This document shows, piece after piece, positions 10,695 through 22,509 of a stretch of 64,000 bases of DNA (positions within the stretch are counted from its first letter, which is position 1; each line of letters starts with the position of its first letter). The notes beneath the pieces were generated by a model. The model worked only from the letters and a program-made list of their open reading frames with translations. It was not told the origin of the DNA and did not search any database. The stretch comes from Nemertoderma westbladi (lineage: Eukaryota > Xenacoelomorpha > Nemertodermatida > Nemertodermatidae). The stretch covers positions 1 to 64,000 of the forward strand of contig JAUCBJ010007107.1 of NCBI GenBank assembly GCA_032718475.1, read 5' to 3'. Both the position numbers and the translations under genes were made by a program.

Positions 10695-13600
10695 GCGGAA
10701 GACACCTTGGTGTGCGGTATGTAGACGATGGATTATCTCTGCTCGTATCCCTGCAGGAACGACAATTTGGGATCCAAGGTAAACAAGGCCATCCTGTACT
10801 GAATAGTCATTTATATTGTTTTCATAAATACATAATTCCTTTGGGATGTTTTTACCAGATATGCCGATATGCCTCTTATTACTGCATACAAAATAAGTTT
10901 ATAATTGTCATCATGTAATGCAGCATCATATAAAAGCTTGTGGGAAGGATCAATTTCTCTTGTGCTATCAAAAGCAACCCGTTTGACATGCAGGGCAATT
11001 AGCAACCTGTTTGACATGCAGGGCAATTTCATCTGCTTGCTTAACATCTTCAGTTGCGGGTTTAGAAACGGGACACCCATAAAGTGTGTCAGCAAAAGTG
11101 TTTTTCTTCCCAGGAATCCATTCCGCAGTGAAATTGCAGCCACTTAAGCTTTTCTTTTAATTTCTGGAGACGTAAGTTCTCAATATAATTTATAGATCGA
11201 AGTGGTTTGTGGTTGGTTCTAATCAGAGAAGTTTGGACTCCCTTGTAAGTAAACCCGGGGTTTCTTTACTGCCCAAACGACTGCCAAGAGCTCGAGTTCA
11301 ACTACTTCCCAGTTGGCTTGGGAAGTTGGATGTAGTGAAATGGCTTCCACATATGTTGAAAATAGGGTGAATTGATTTGTGAGTCCCAGAAACGAGTTAA
11401 GTTCTGTTATGTTTCGTGGGATTTGAATATCGTGAATTACCCAAGTTTTTCCGGATCCCCTTTGATGCCATCTCATCCGATCCTAAGTCCAACAAACTGT
11501 ACTTCTGGACGTCCAAAGATAAATTTCTCCTTACTGAGGGTGATCCCGTACTTACGGCATTTACCTTGTGATGTTCCTCAAATGTAACGGTGTGTACCAA
11601 TATATGATCTACAATTTTTCCAATGTTATCTATTCCTGTCCTTGCTAAATCTCCCCAGACGTAAAAATTTATACGGTGCGATGTAATAAGGGTTGTTAGA
11701 GCCTGGCAGCCTGGATGTAGTGGGATATGTCAGTATCCCTTAACTGCATCAAGAGATGAGAATAAATTGCAGCCTGGCGATATATTTTCGATAATATCTG
11801 CGGGACAAACATAGGGATAAACAAACAGGCCTCTCAACATATTCGTTAAGGCGGGAATATTCTAACCCCTCCACGTGGTTTTTCCACAACTACCATTGGT
11901 GATACCCAGGGTGAAGGGGGATCACCCAGCTCTATCTTTTGTATGATTCCAAGTTGCAACATGCGGTCTAATTCTAACTTTGTTACAGTTTCAAGGGGAA
12001 GTTGTACCTTTCGTGTAGTGTAGATCTTGAAAGGTTGTGTCCCTTGCTTTAGAATGATTTCCATTGGAGGTATGTTCATTGGTTTAAATATACTTGTATT
12101 GAAAACATCAGAAAATTCCTCGATGACCAGATTTCTGGCAGTGTCAATACTAGATACTTCATCAATGATGATATTTTGTGGTACTGGGCATATTTAGTGA
12201 TAAACAGGTGTGCCAGGGTAATATGAAAGTGGATCCTATTTTGGAAACTGGCCTGAATATTAACGGATGAGTTATAATATTGAACTGTTAATTAATTGAA
12301 TTGTACCACACGATTCAATGATTTGGCAATTTGCTTCATATATTTGATGGATAATTTATTGTACAGTAATCTCAATATTTCGTTCTACATTATGAGTAGT
12401 GAGGAGGGAAAATAGTATGCTGGCAGCGTCAGCACCAGTGTCTTGTAGTGCAGTGACTGTAAAATTGTATATAGTGTATAGTAATATAGTGAAGGTACAC
12501 TTGCTGACAACCAACTTTTCTGGCAACCAACTCATGGAAAGCGTAGTCGTGGACGACCGGCCATAACATATATAGATCAACTTGAAAGGGATACTGAACG
12601 AAATTGAAAATTGAGAAACGAAATTGCGACAACTATGGAGAATCGGGAAGCCTGGAAGGATCTCATTTCCACTGTCCGAGTTCGCTCGACCTAGTAGTAG
12701 TACAGTAGTACACTTGCTGAATGCCTGAAGATTTACACACTGGTGAGAAATGACCTGATTTTCTACACTTATTTCATGTCCTGTTTCGGGCGGGACATTG
12801 CAAACGATTGGATGGCCTCATGTGATACAGCAGATTAGAAATTAATATTTGTGCTTGCAGAGGTCCTGTGAAACAGCTGTTTCATTAGTTAGTTATATGG
12901 TGGGAATTGATGTTTATGTCAGAGGATATTGCATTTGTTTCAGTTTCTCCTTTTTCATGAGTAATGCACACTGTTCGCACATCCTTTAAATTAAATTTTT
13001 TATTTAGGGAGAGCAAAAAGTTTTTTTTGAAGCTCCTTGTCACAAATACCAGAACAAATTTGAGTAGTTAGTGTCTCCTCAGCGCAAGGGCAACCTGAAC
13101 TCGGCTCAGTGACCTCTTGTAGACTTATAATCCTGTCAAAAAATTATTCAAATGATTCTCCTTCAGCCTGGAAACTCTTACTAAAAGGGACACGACGGCG
13201 TATGAGGCTCATTTTCTCAGCGTAGTACAATTGAAGAACATCTAATGTTTCTTCGACAGATTTGTTAGTATTCTCAGTGAGGCCCATGTGATCCTCATTT
13301 TAGTGAGCATGTCTGTTGAAATACATGACCGTAATTGTGCAACTTGGCTGCTTTGGTCAACTTGATCAAGATGATTGGAAGTGTAACAATCATTACATTT
13401 AGCACGCCAATAACGGAATGTCGCAAGTGTCAGTGAACTAACCAGTGCATTTGGTTGGCATGAACGGTCAATGCGGTGATTTGTCGCCATTCGGAAAATT
13501 CCAGGAGCACTAGGATGCGGAATTTCAGGGCCTTGGATCGCCTAATATTGCGACCTTAGCTTTTCATGGTCGCGCTCAAGGAAAAACACCTCATTTGAAA

Positions 13601-13770
13601 ATGTGTCAATGCGTGACACAGCCAAGTCATCTGGTGCAGGTTGTTCAATTATTGTTACCAAATCGTTCTGATCGACGATTTGGAGAGCGCATCTTTAAAG
13701 CCACTGAGCATGCGTGCTAGCATGTCAAAATCCAAAATGTCGAGATTTTCAGCGGGAACTGCCATAAGGC
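10695..13770 (-). pseudogene. Decayed Ty3/gypsy retrotransposon (gag, protease, RT, RNase H, start of integrase)
   Basis: Fragments lie in the right order on the minus strand, broken by stops and frameshifts. A gag-like start is at about 13760. A further gag piece is at 13490-13242. A protease motif with LQDTGAD is near 12450. An RT N-terminal piece (LELDRMLQLGIIQKIE... SPWVSP) is at 12079-11846. RT end fused to RNase H (NITELNSFLGLTNQF, then ELLAVVWAVKK) is at 11476-11219, with the middle missing. An RNase H tail (WIPGKKNTFADTL) is near 11120. The start of the integrase zinc-binding region (IRAEIIHRLHTAHQG) is near 10760-10695. The family's catalytic YxDD block is absent. No LTRs were found. 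It is an old, inactive copy and unrelated in type to the BEL/Pao elements further along. Confidence 0.8.
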
Positions 13771-14544
13771 ATTAATTGTGTTTTGAAACGAATTTTAGCC
13801 TTGTTGGTTCGACCAAAAAAAACAGCTCTCGGGAAACTTTGGCAGTTTTAAGAGCATCAGGATCGACCTTTTGTGCCATTATTGGTTTTGATTTTACTGT
13901 GTATACTCTTACAAGGTTTGTGGAGAGGTCCCGCTTCATTATGATGAAAAACATAAGAAAATGCGTAGTTTAACTAAACTACTCGCATCGCCATGTTCGG
14001 TGACCCCCCAGGCAGTCAACGAACTTAGATAAATGTAAATCAATATTAAATAAAGCAACTAACAACGTTTAATAATAATGATAATGATAATATATTCACT
14101 TTAGAATTGACAATATATCAACCCACAACCAAACAGTGAAACAGTGACCAGATGATTGGTTGCACTACTGAATAAGTTTAACCAGCTGAGACTGTGTATA
14201 TCCCTTTGCTGCTCGAATTATTTTTACTGGTTTAAAATTTTTTTTAGGTGAGATAGATAAACTGAAAACAGTCTAAAAGAACACACTAATGCCAAAAAAT
14301 TTATTTTTTTTATTATTTTAATATTTTTAATGAATGTTGTTGAGGAACAACAATGAGCATTAATGGTAGCAATAATATTTGGTATAATAGTATCCGATTC
14401 ATCTTCCCCACTATCATTACTATCTGGTATGACAATTGAATACACCTTCTCTTTGTTCTGGTACCGAACTACTACTACTAGGATCGGCATGCTGTATTGG
14501 AGCTGCATTTTTCAGAAAGCTTTGTCGGCTTGTCGACAAAATTT

Positions 14545-14760
14545 CGCCGCCACAACTCCCTATAACCCATATCATTTGCTAGAACATCCGCATCTTCAAA
14601 GCCAGTGTCCTTCTAGATGCGTCTCAAGAAAGTCATGGGCTGTCTACCATGCTTATTTGCTCCATGAGAGCGCCAAAGCACAAGGTTATGCACTGGCTGG
14701 CCATTACGGCGAAAGCAATGTCCTGCAAAGAGTGTTCAAGTGTCAAGCTAGTGAAGATTA
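14545..14760 (-). pseudogene. Relic of a non-LTR retrotransposon reverse transcriptase C-terminus
   Basis: One minus-strand frame, with several stops, reads as a Gly-His-Cys...SHGANKHGRQPMTF...KDTGFEDADVLAND...RELWRRNFV pattern. That matches the tail found after the RT domain in many animal LINE-like polyproteins (RGRP..T...KDTG......DR..WR). It is too short and broken to be functional. The assignment is from motif memory, not a search. Confidence 0.4.
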
Positions 14761-15284
14761 GGCTCATTCCAAAGTAAAGTACGGGACATTCGTACACAAT
14801 TTTAAACTTTGATTGCCTGTACAATGTTATCCACAGCACATATGTGCACAAAATTGTGCTTAGATTGAACTTTCGAATATCAGCTTTGATTTCGCTAAGC
14901 TTATGGCGGGACTTAGTCACTTTTGAGAAAACACCAGCTTGTCCAATTAAGGTAAAGTACGGATTCGTACGAAATGGTTTTTTTTATGTTATGATTTCAA
15001 TTCTAAAATTTAGCGAATTGTGCGCAGGTACGGTGTTGAGTTGATGTTTAGGATAAAGCTGTATTATTAAGCTTAAATAAAAATATAAATATCAGACGAA
15101 TTGCTACATTGCTAATTTTTTACAGTTGGTGTGTGTGGTAAAGTATGGGACATTGCTAAGTAAAGTACGGGACCTGTACGAATTTTATGGTCAAAATGGT
15201 CTCTTACACTTAAATTAACAGTAATTTCTGGATAATTAGTGATAATAAAGTGGAACTAAGTATTTCCAACCAAGATATGGATGC

Positions 15285-15620
15285 AAAATGTGGGGCGACC
15301 CACAAATTGACCCGAAGTCTTAGCATATGGATGCCGTTGAGGAGTTGTCTGTCTTCTGTCTAATTTTTGATCGCTAATACTGTATAACTCCATACTTGGT
15401 ACGTATGAAGTCTGTCAAAAGTTTGGAAATAATCTGAAGTTTAAGGAATCAAAGGTCACATATCAGACATTCTGTCTGTTGGTACCGATAGTTTCAAAAT
15501 TTTGATAAAAACCGAAATAAGTCCGCCAATCATTGATGAAATACTGTATAACCAAACTTGGTACACATGTATTCTGTGAAAAGTTTAGAAATTCTTTCCA
15601 TTTTTCTGAAAATGTACCGG
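15285..15620 (+). repeat. Dispersed satellite-like repeat (copy 1)
   Basis: Begins TGTGGGGCGACCC and contains two related modules with ACTGTATAAC...ACTTGGTAC...AAAGTTTRGAAA (near 15378 and 15541). Related copies are at 42280-42370 (+, partial) and 62160-62423 (-). No coding content. Confidence 0.6.
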
Positions 15621-16972
15621 TATCAATTACTGTACTTACCGATCTTCTTATCTGCTAAAAAACTAAATTTTTTGAAATTTGTTGTAAAGTACGGGACTTT
15701 ACATGCATAAACTCAAAGATTAGTTAACTGAGGAATGATTCTTAGTTCAAATACATACTTCTATGCTTCCCACTACTATCACCCTAAAGCATTATAACAC
15801 TCCTGCCTATGACCTTAGAGTATTATAACACTCATGGCTTCACATATTACATTAATACAGTGCACTAAAATATAATCGCCATTTTAATGGTAAAGTATGG
15901 GACAATTTTAAATTGGCCGCCATGATATTTCTGAGGGAGTGAAGATGAAACTAATTGTCTTATAAGATGACGCAACTCAAACGTGCTTTGCATTTAACTG
16001 GGTGATTAGGCTGAGTTACATCTCTGTGAATAAACTAAAAATTTCACTATTTTAGGTAAAGTATGGGACATCACATGATTAACTTTATCGATTTCATTAC
16101 AGAGGAATTAAACACTGGTGAAATTAAATGAAACCAAAAAAATTCGAAAATGGGTTTGTTTTTGATTTGGTACATGCTCAGAAATGTTAATTTATTGGTC
16201 ATAGAAAGTGCCTACAAGAAACGAAACTTTTGCACACTTTTATTCACATTTTGTGCAGAGCAGGTGCATAATTTGTAATTCGACTATTTTTGAGAAACCA
16301 CCTGTGTTGATACAATTTTTAGCACTGAATTCAGGAAGTACGATAAATTTTGACCTAAAAGAAGCATAAATTCAAAGCTACATCTCATTTTTCGAAATTA
16401 TTTTTCGAAATGGAATGAGCCATTAATGGAACACCTCCAATGCTGTATAGAGTTTGGGTTGGAGATGTGTTCATTGTACTTGACAGAGTGAACTCTGCGC
16501 AGCATTCTTGTGAAAGTGCCTGTGAAAGTGTGAAATAAAAACTAATAACAGTGTAATTATAGCTTTCTTAAACTTAAATGGGCAATGTTGTTGTGGGACA
16601 ACAACCTTTAAAACACTACCCACTTGGTTAAAATCTATTAAAATCTATTGGAGCATTCGAAAACCACCTTAGACATGTTTTCCTATCTACTCAATTTTTT
16701 TGGAACGGAAAAATTAAAGGGAATTGTCTTTTTTAACAATATAAATGCACATGTTTTTTCAATTACCGCTTGTTGAAGCATAGGCTCACAATATGTAAGC
16801 CAATGTTCAAATTTCCATCTGGAAAGCAAAGGAAACTGATCCTCAGGTACAAGAAACATGTTGACAACCCATATCAACCAATCAGATTTCACATATTACT
16901 GTACCATTCTGAGATTAGGAGAGCCAATAATAGGAATGTTGTTCCGGAACAACACTGAGCAGCAAAGGGATA

Positions 16973-17640
16973 TGCAATGCATGTGCAATGGTGCAATATA
17001 ATGTAATATAAACCATATTAGTACTTTAACTATATTGCTTACTGATGGAATACCATACAAGTTGCTAATACATTTATCATGTATATAGTTATATAATCCC
17101 GTCTAAAATAATTTAAAAAAACGTGAAATATTAATAAACAATATAACATACAATATAACATAATAACTTTTCATAAATTATTATTTATCAACAATAAAGA
17201 CACGGGTCGACTATAGCATTTTGTATATTTATATCCAATAATTAATAATAATTTAAAAATAAGGGGAGGGGGGGGGGGGGGGGGGGTTGGGATAGAATAA
17301 ATATGGTGCCATGTTGGTCTCCCGGTAGCAGCGGTTCTCGGGGAGGTTGAATGACTTCTTTATGCAGGAGGCATTCTCGGCTGGGATAGCGATTCGGAGA
17401 GGTTGACGCAGAAACTCTGTACCTCTTATTGTCGATGACCTACGGGTGGTGGTTTAACTGCCGTAAGAACGCTAAGGATGAAGATGGCCTATGCCACCAA
17501 GTGTCTCAACAGCGACAGGCTGGACTAAATAAAGTCTATGGAAAAGTTCCAACACTGTCAGTCCTTCAGCTACTGATGAACCATCTAAGTCTTTCTCAGG
17601 TGTCGATTTGTAATGGAATTTAATATAAAAAGCTTCAGTT
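16973..17640. other. Spacer with a G homopolymer; no gene
   Basis: AT-rich DNA, then a run of about 19 G at 17268-17286. The block 17300-17620 is less AT-rich and has a short open frame (17429-17623, +) that I do not recognise. It could be an exon or a repeat fragment. Confidence 0.45.
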
Positions 17641-18450
17641 CATAAGAGTCGTATCTTTGGCGTAAACTTTTCGTGTTAGCACCAAATTTTTTTGCTACCA
17701 CCGCAAAAAAATAAAATTTTGAGATGTCTAGTGTCATTATAATTTATTTCCATCAGATTCAGTACTCCCATAAAACGCAAGAAATTAATCCATATATTAA
17801 TAAATTGGATGTTTTAAATCTGGATACTGGATAAATAAAAAATAATAAATACTGGATGAATTGGAAGTGATAAAAAGATGCCAAAATCAATTGATGGATT
17901 TTCAAATTTGATAATAGCGCCAAATTTAGCACCCAATCAAATACAAGTTTGAGTTTTCTAGTGCAATTTTTATTTATTCCATCGCTGATATAATGTTTCT
18001 TTTCTACATACAATAATAGTTGAGAAACAATTAACCAAATAGGCGGACATTTTGGTGCTAACACCAACATTTGACAACCGCTGAAGAATACCAAGTTTGA
18101 AATTCCTAGCATTCAGTATTTATATTTATTCTATCGGATTGAAAACCTAACAATTCAGTGTAAGTCAAAAAATTGGGAGGGTACAAATCACATTTCATGC
18201 AATCGAATTTTCAAAAACGTCTCTAAAATAGGGCAAAAGTAGTGATAAAAAATGGTGCCATTTCTGGAAAAGAAACCAATGCACTTAAAAATCGATTTCA
18301 TTTTTAGAGGGTACAGTAAAATATTTTTTTAGGAAAAAGTCGCAAGATTTCCCAATATAACAAAATTTGAGATATAACAATAAAGCAGGCAACATTGAAT
18401 TGTTTAAACAAAGATACGCCCCAAGCGGGGCATATGGTTTGACCAATGAG
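17640..18450 (-). repeat. Diverged relative of the right-end piggyBac-like repeat
   Basis: In reverse complement this stretch resembles 63390-64000: the words ACGTCTC, GGTGCTAACACC and TTTCTTGCGTTTTA-like segments occur in the same order. It holds several GTGCTAGCAC-type palindromes. It is too diverged to define ends. Confidence 0.5.
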
Positions 18451-18618
18451 AGTGATAAAAGTTTACAGCAATATGACCCTACAGGTATGTCGGGAAATAA
18501 ACACCTCGGGATATAAATTCAATAGGATTATACCGGAGAAACTCAAGTATGGATAATAATAATACACAAATATTCGTAGAATTACCTTCACCAGTAAATA
18601 GTTGATTTCCAACAAACT

Positions 18619-19296
18619 TTAGAATCTAAAAACCCCAAGAAATATGATTCCAACTAGAAGCTGAAAGGTCAGATCAATGTTATCGGATCCGCTTGTTTCT
18701 GTTGAGGTTTCCATGACAACCATGCTGGTTGTTTCTGCTACGGCATCATCCTTCCACGTAACAGGAGGACATTCGCTACCGGTACCGTTGCAGCATTGTA
18801 CTTGACACGACTTGCCTGTTATTACTGAAGCTAGACTCTCCAGCCATCCAACTATCCTTATAAAAAGATAGAAGTCATCCGACATACTATCCCGGTCTCT
18901 CTCTACAGCGATGTTGTACTGAAGTGTGCATGTAGCCTCGTTCAGATCTAAACACTTCTCCCAACATTCTATATACGAGTAATAGAACATAACCTCATCC
19001 TTGTCTTTGAAATCATCACCCGGAATACCGGAGAATCTCACATGTATGATGCCGCAAGAATTGCAGTTCGTTGCAATGCTTGTTGAGTTGAACCAATAAT
19101 GGTTGTTTTGTGTTACTATGAGATCTACCAAGGCATCTTCAATAAAGGATTGTAATTCTTTGTTGTCTGACTTTACAAAAACGGAATATCCAACTTCACA
19201 AGAAACTCCTACACAAATAGTTACACAAAATAATGACAAACTAATGGCTATTATGATTGGCACTTTGGAATATTCCATCTCTATGACTACAATCAT
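18619..19296 (-). CDS. Unrecognised secreted, probably GPI-anchored, protein
   Basis: A 225-residue single-exon frame. The N-terminus has a hydrophobic stretch (residues 13-30) that reads as a signal peptide. Starting at the second Met (residue 7, position 19278) would give a more conventional signal, so the exact start is open. The mature part has about ten cysteines, two N-glycosylation sequons (NST and NGT), and a tight CQVQCC cluster near residue 166. A Ser/Thr-rich stretch is followed by a C-terminal hydrophobic tail, the usual layout of a GPI-anchor signal. I recognise no named domain. Unlike the surrounding transposon relics it has no internal stops, which supports a real host gene. 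It may still be one exon of a longer gene. Function unknown; a cell-surface or secreted role is inferred only from topology. Confidence 0.65.
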   Translation of the reverse strand: MIVVIEMEYSKVPIIIAISLSLFCVTICVGVSCEVGYSVFVKSDNKELQSFIEDALVDLIVTQNNHYWFNSTSIATNCNSCGIIHVRFSGIPGDDFKDKDEVMFYYSYIECWEKCLDLNEATCTLQYNIAVERDRDSMSDDFYLFIRIVGWLESLASVITGKSCQVQCCNGTGSECPPVTWKDDAVAETTSMVVMETSTETSGSDNIDLTFQLLVGIIFLGVFRF

Positions 19297-21018
19297 TCAT
19301 TTACATATTTCCATAATGAACTGCAGATACAAAAATGTTTACTAAGTTTGGACCCATCTCTTCATCATTCAGCTCTTATTTATTATTACTTAATTTCAAT
19401 TTCATGTATTGCAGGTTTATTATATAACTTATTGACTTCTTAAATATCTTTTAACGACTTCTTTAACTTTTAGCGTTAACCACGTCATTCACATTTAATA
19501 ATACAGTCTAAACCGCGGTAGAATGAGTTTCCTCATCAGATAGAAAATTGAAACAATGAATTATTGTAAACTGAAACTAATTAATTATTGTAGAAAGAAA
19601 TATGGTGAAAAAAGTGTAACTGCGTTCTGTTGTAGGATATGTATGCCTACTAACAACAGTATTATTCGTGTAGGCCTAAAGTAGAAAAATGCCTCAAAAT
19701 AATATTCTGCTACTCAAGCTGTAACCCATTTACATACTTAGGTACAGTAGGCTACCGAGGCTGATACAGAAGCATTAGACTGTAATACTGTTTCAGCTTT
19801 ATTCAGATTGGACCTGTGAACTATTTAGTGGAATCCACCAGATCTGATCGTTATTGTGCCATTGCCAGTCTCAAGTCCGATATGAAAATCCAAATTCAGG
19901 AGGTCATGAGGCAGGTCTGGAGCAATAGGCTGCAAAAGGAGAGCCAAAGGCTCGACAGAGTCTTATGAGGAATAAATAATGCAGCCTATTTAAGGGAACT
20001 TACAAACTAAAATAAACACCAAAGTGAAAAAAAACCTCCTAAGATAGCATTTTATGAAACCCCTTTTGTTAAGTAGGCACTTTGCTTTGATCATTTTTAG
20101 GTTGATCATTAAAGGATTTTCCCAGGAGAACAGCGAAAGCTAGAACGATTCTGTTTGCGCGATCTTATAGATGTCCCAAGCGCGCACAGCAGATAAATAT
20201 TTGACAAAAATCTGGTAATTAATTAATTAGTAATTAGCGATTAAACATTTATAATTGATATTGCTCGAAAACTATTTGGTTTTCCCATAACAACGGTGTT
20301 TTTTTACGTTCATCTAGGTAAGATCTGAAAAAAGTTCAATCATCGCTATGGCCCATCTATTACTGATAATTAGTACTAATTAGCCAAAAACTAATTAGCG
20401 TCTTATCTCGAAAACGCTAAGAGCTATGAAATAAGCTGTCCGTTAGACTATAGCAATTGGAGATGAAGCATGCAACTGCTTTCGTTTCCGGCAACGATAT
20501 TTGTCTTCTTAATCGGTTGTTAAGGTTGCGTTTACAGTAATCGAAAGTTAAAATGGACCCTAAGGCTGATAGATCGCATCCAACTTTTTCAGCAATCCAA
20601 CAGGGCTGAACCAACTTTTTATAAAAGAAAAATGCCCGGCCAAACTGATTTCATTTCTTGGGGCACTTCAACGCCCTGATTCCAAAAATGATATTTACAA
20701 AATCTTTTGCCCGTGTCGTTTTCTTAAAATTACTAAATAAATTAGAAATACTATTTATAATAATGCTATATATATTATAACAAATGCCCAGACCAAATTA
20801 TATCATTTTTCGAGACTTTTAATCAACCTGGTTCCGAATCTGTTAATTTTATAATATTTCGTTGTCTTTTAGAGTAATAAATAATACAGTATTCTAAAAT
20901 AATATTCAATTTATTAATATTATATAGTAGAACTGCCTAATACTCAATTGTAGTGAATATCAACTTCTCTTACTCCTATTGCACTGATATTAGTATCATT
21001 CGAACCGCAATGGTCGAT
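19297..21018. other. Spacer; no gene recognised
   Basis: AT-rich. Around 19800-19975 one plus frame reads a short charged peptide (KIQIQEVMRQVW...) typical of transposon relics, but it is too short to assign. Confidence 0.4.
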
Positions 21019-21021
21019 TTA

Positions 21022-21232
21022 GTGGGCGTTGAAAGATTGCAAGAAGTATCGCTTGCTGAAGGCCATTTATTATATTTAATAGATACATAAAATTCTAGAA
21101 TGAGTTATTTATTTTGGTGGTTGCTTAGCTAATCATACATAAACAAAATGTTCCAGAACATTGTGTATAATTTTTTTAAATAGAATAACTGGCCCTCAGC
21201 GAACGATACTTCTAGCAATCTTTGAACGCCCG
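21022..21232. repeat. Inverted repeat with 42-bp arms
   Basis: GGGCGTTGAAAGATTGC...GAAGGCCA (about 21026-21067) and TGGCCCTCAGC...TTTGAACGCCC (about 21190-21232) are inverted with few mismatches. The right arm overlaps the start of the split repeat that follows. Confidence 0.7.
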
Positions 21233-21950
21233 TATCTCAGCTGTTTCTAAACGAAATTCAACAAAAATCGAATTGCATTTTGGAATCCTTGCAAAGCAAG
21301 CTTTCTAATGGTATGAAAAATTCACTAATGATTATCAATGAGATTAATTAATGTGAAGTATGGCGACAATAGGAGATGTGCAATTTCGCAAAAGACACTT
21401 TTTTAAAACGCATATTAAACAAATTTACAGGCAAAATCGAAAATGCCGGCTTCATGTGGAAATCGACGGTGAGTGGAACTAGTTGTTCAAGTAATATGAT
21501 AAAGTACGGAAGCCCATAACGGCCATGTCGCGCGCAAACTTCCATGTCAAGCGCGCAAACTTTATGCCATTTCCGTGTAGAAACATTTGCGCGCGCGACA
21601 TGGAAGTTTGCGCGCGCGACGTGTAAGTTTGCGCGCGCGACATGGAAGTCGCGCGCGCAAACTCTCATGTCGCGCGCGCAAACTTTCATGTCGCGCGCGC
21701 AAACTTCCATGTCGAGCGCGCAAATATTTCTACACGGAAATGGCATAAAGTTTGCGCGCTTGACATGGAAGTTTGCGCGCGACATGGCCGTTATGGGCTT
21801 CCGTAATAAAGACTAGTAGAAAAAGTTTGGGGGGGGGGGTGTGAAAATGACAATATATTACGGGCCACGTTGTAATTGTTAGGGAAAATAAGGTTAGTTT
21901 CAACAGGAAAAGGCTACTAGGAAAAGTTATATGGAGAGAGTATTGGGTGG
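21219..21950 (+). repeat. Left part of a dispersed repeat ('R') split by two insertions
   Basis: Matches 62424-62868 closely. It is interrupted by a 301-bp MITE (21505-21805) and ends at 21950, where the 19-kb LTR element begins. It continues at 41037. Copy 2 at 62424-63057 lacks both insertions and so serves as the empty-site reference. Confidence 0.88.
21505..21805. mobile_element. 301-bp GCGCGC-rich hairpin MITE
   Basis: Almost the whole element is one palindrome. It starts TACGGAAGCCCATAACGGCC and ends in the reverse complement, flanked by the direct repeat ATAAAG (21499-21504 and 21806-21811). The uninterrupted copy at 62700-62715 has a single ATAAAG. The interior is made of about 22-bp units containing CGCGCGCAAACTT and CATGTCG in both orientations. 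The alternating CG runs are unlike the AT-rich surroundings. No protein is expected; peptides such as repeated SRAQTF are artefacts of the repeat. Confidence 0.9.
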
Positions 21951-22234
21951 TGTTACGGTATATGGCGCTGTATCCACAGTATTAGTCCATTATGCAGTAT
22001 GCAGTATTAGTCCATTATGCAGTATGCAGTATTAGTCCATTATGCAGTATGCAGTATTAGTCCGTTATACTGTACGTAATATTAGTCCGTTGTGCAGTAT
22101 AATTATTTAGATAAGGCGCAGTGTGGTGACATTTAGGTAAGGAAGTTAAAACGCCCATATATTTTGCATCCATTCATTTTGTATAGTATGTAGCCCTACC
22201 TACGTAATTTTGTATTAGGATATATGTAGATAGT

Positions 22235-22265
22235 TCCAGGGTAGCGAGTTTACTCGGACCCTGGA
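22235..22265 (+). promoter_or_regulatory. Compound hairpin in the LTR
   Basis: Outer arms TCCAGGGT/ACCCTGGA and inner arms CGAG/CTCG close on a TTTA loop, giving about 12 pairs. It lies upstream of the TATA box, so it would be in U3 (and in the 3' end of the RNA). Repeated identically in the 3' LTR near 39118-39148. Confidence 0.6.
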
Positions 22266-22347
22266 TTTTGTGCTTGCTGATATTAGTTTGATAGGGCTAG
22301 CATATAGGGACGCTGTCCTGGCCATTCAGCAGCCAGAGACGTGATCC

Positions 22348-22365
22348 ATTACCATATATGGTAAT
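22348..22365. promoter_or_regulatory. Perfect 18-bp palindrome upstream of the LTR TATA box
   Basis: ATTACCATATATGGTAAT is a perfect palindrome about 140 bp upstream of the TATA box, with a CCATATATGG core that matches the CArG-box pattern CC(A/T)6GG bound by MADS-box factors such as SRF. Binding is inferred from the pattern only. It is also in the 3' LTR. Confidence 0.5.
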
Positions 22366-22502
22366 AATTTGAGGGCATAGGGCTACAATCCGGTCTCCTT
22401 ATTGGATTAACTGCTTCCAGGTTGGTTTAATGCTAGCATGGACTGGAGAGCCAATGGGAGAGCGATTGAGTCACCTTATTGCATCACCCCATCCGGATCA
22501 CC

Positions 22503-22509
22503 TATAAAT
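22503..22509 (+). promoter_or_regulatory. LTR TATA box
   Basis: TATAAAT in a GC-richer context (CACC before, TGGCGG after). Expected transcription start is near 22530-22540. The matching box in the 3' LTR is at 39386. Confidence 0.6.

Larger units (their letters stand above)
14199..16972. mobile_element. Non-autonomous TIR element (2.8 kb)
   Basis: The ends are exact inverted repeats: TATCCCTTTGCTGCTC at 14199-14214 and its reverse complement at 16957-16972. Just inside or near the ends are short palindromes of the type TGTTGTTCCGGAACAACA (14335, 16588 and 16938, each a variant). The target duplication is uncertain because the ends themselves read TATA/TAT. No transposase is recognisable. 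The interior carries a LINE-like coding relic and several copies of a TAAAGTAYGGGAC word. Confidence 0.65.

Noticed and set aside
21544-21816. ORFs encoding repeated SRAQTF / ARDMEVC peptides
   Set aside because: They lie wholly inside the hairpin MITE and exist on both strands because the 22-bp units contain no stops.
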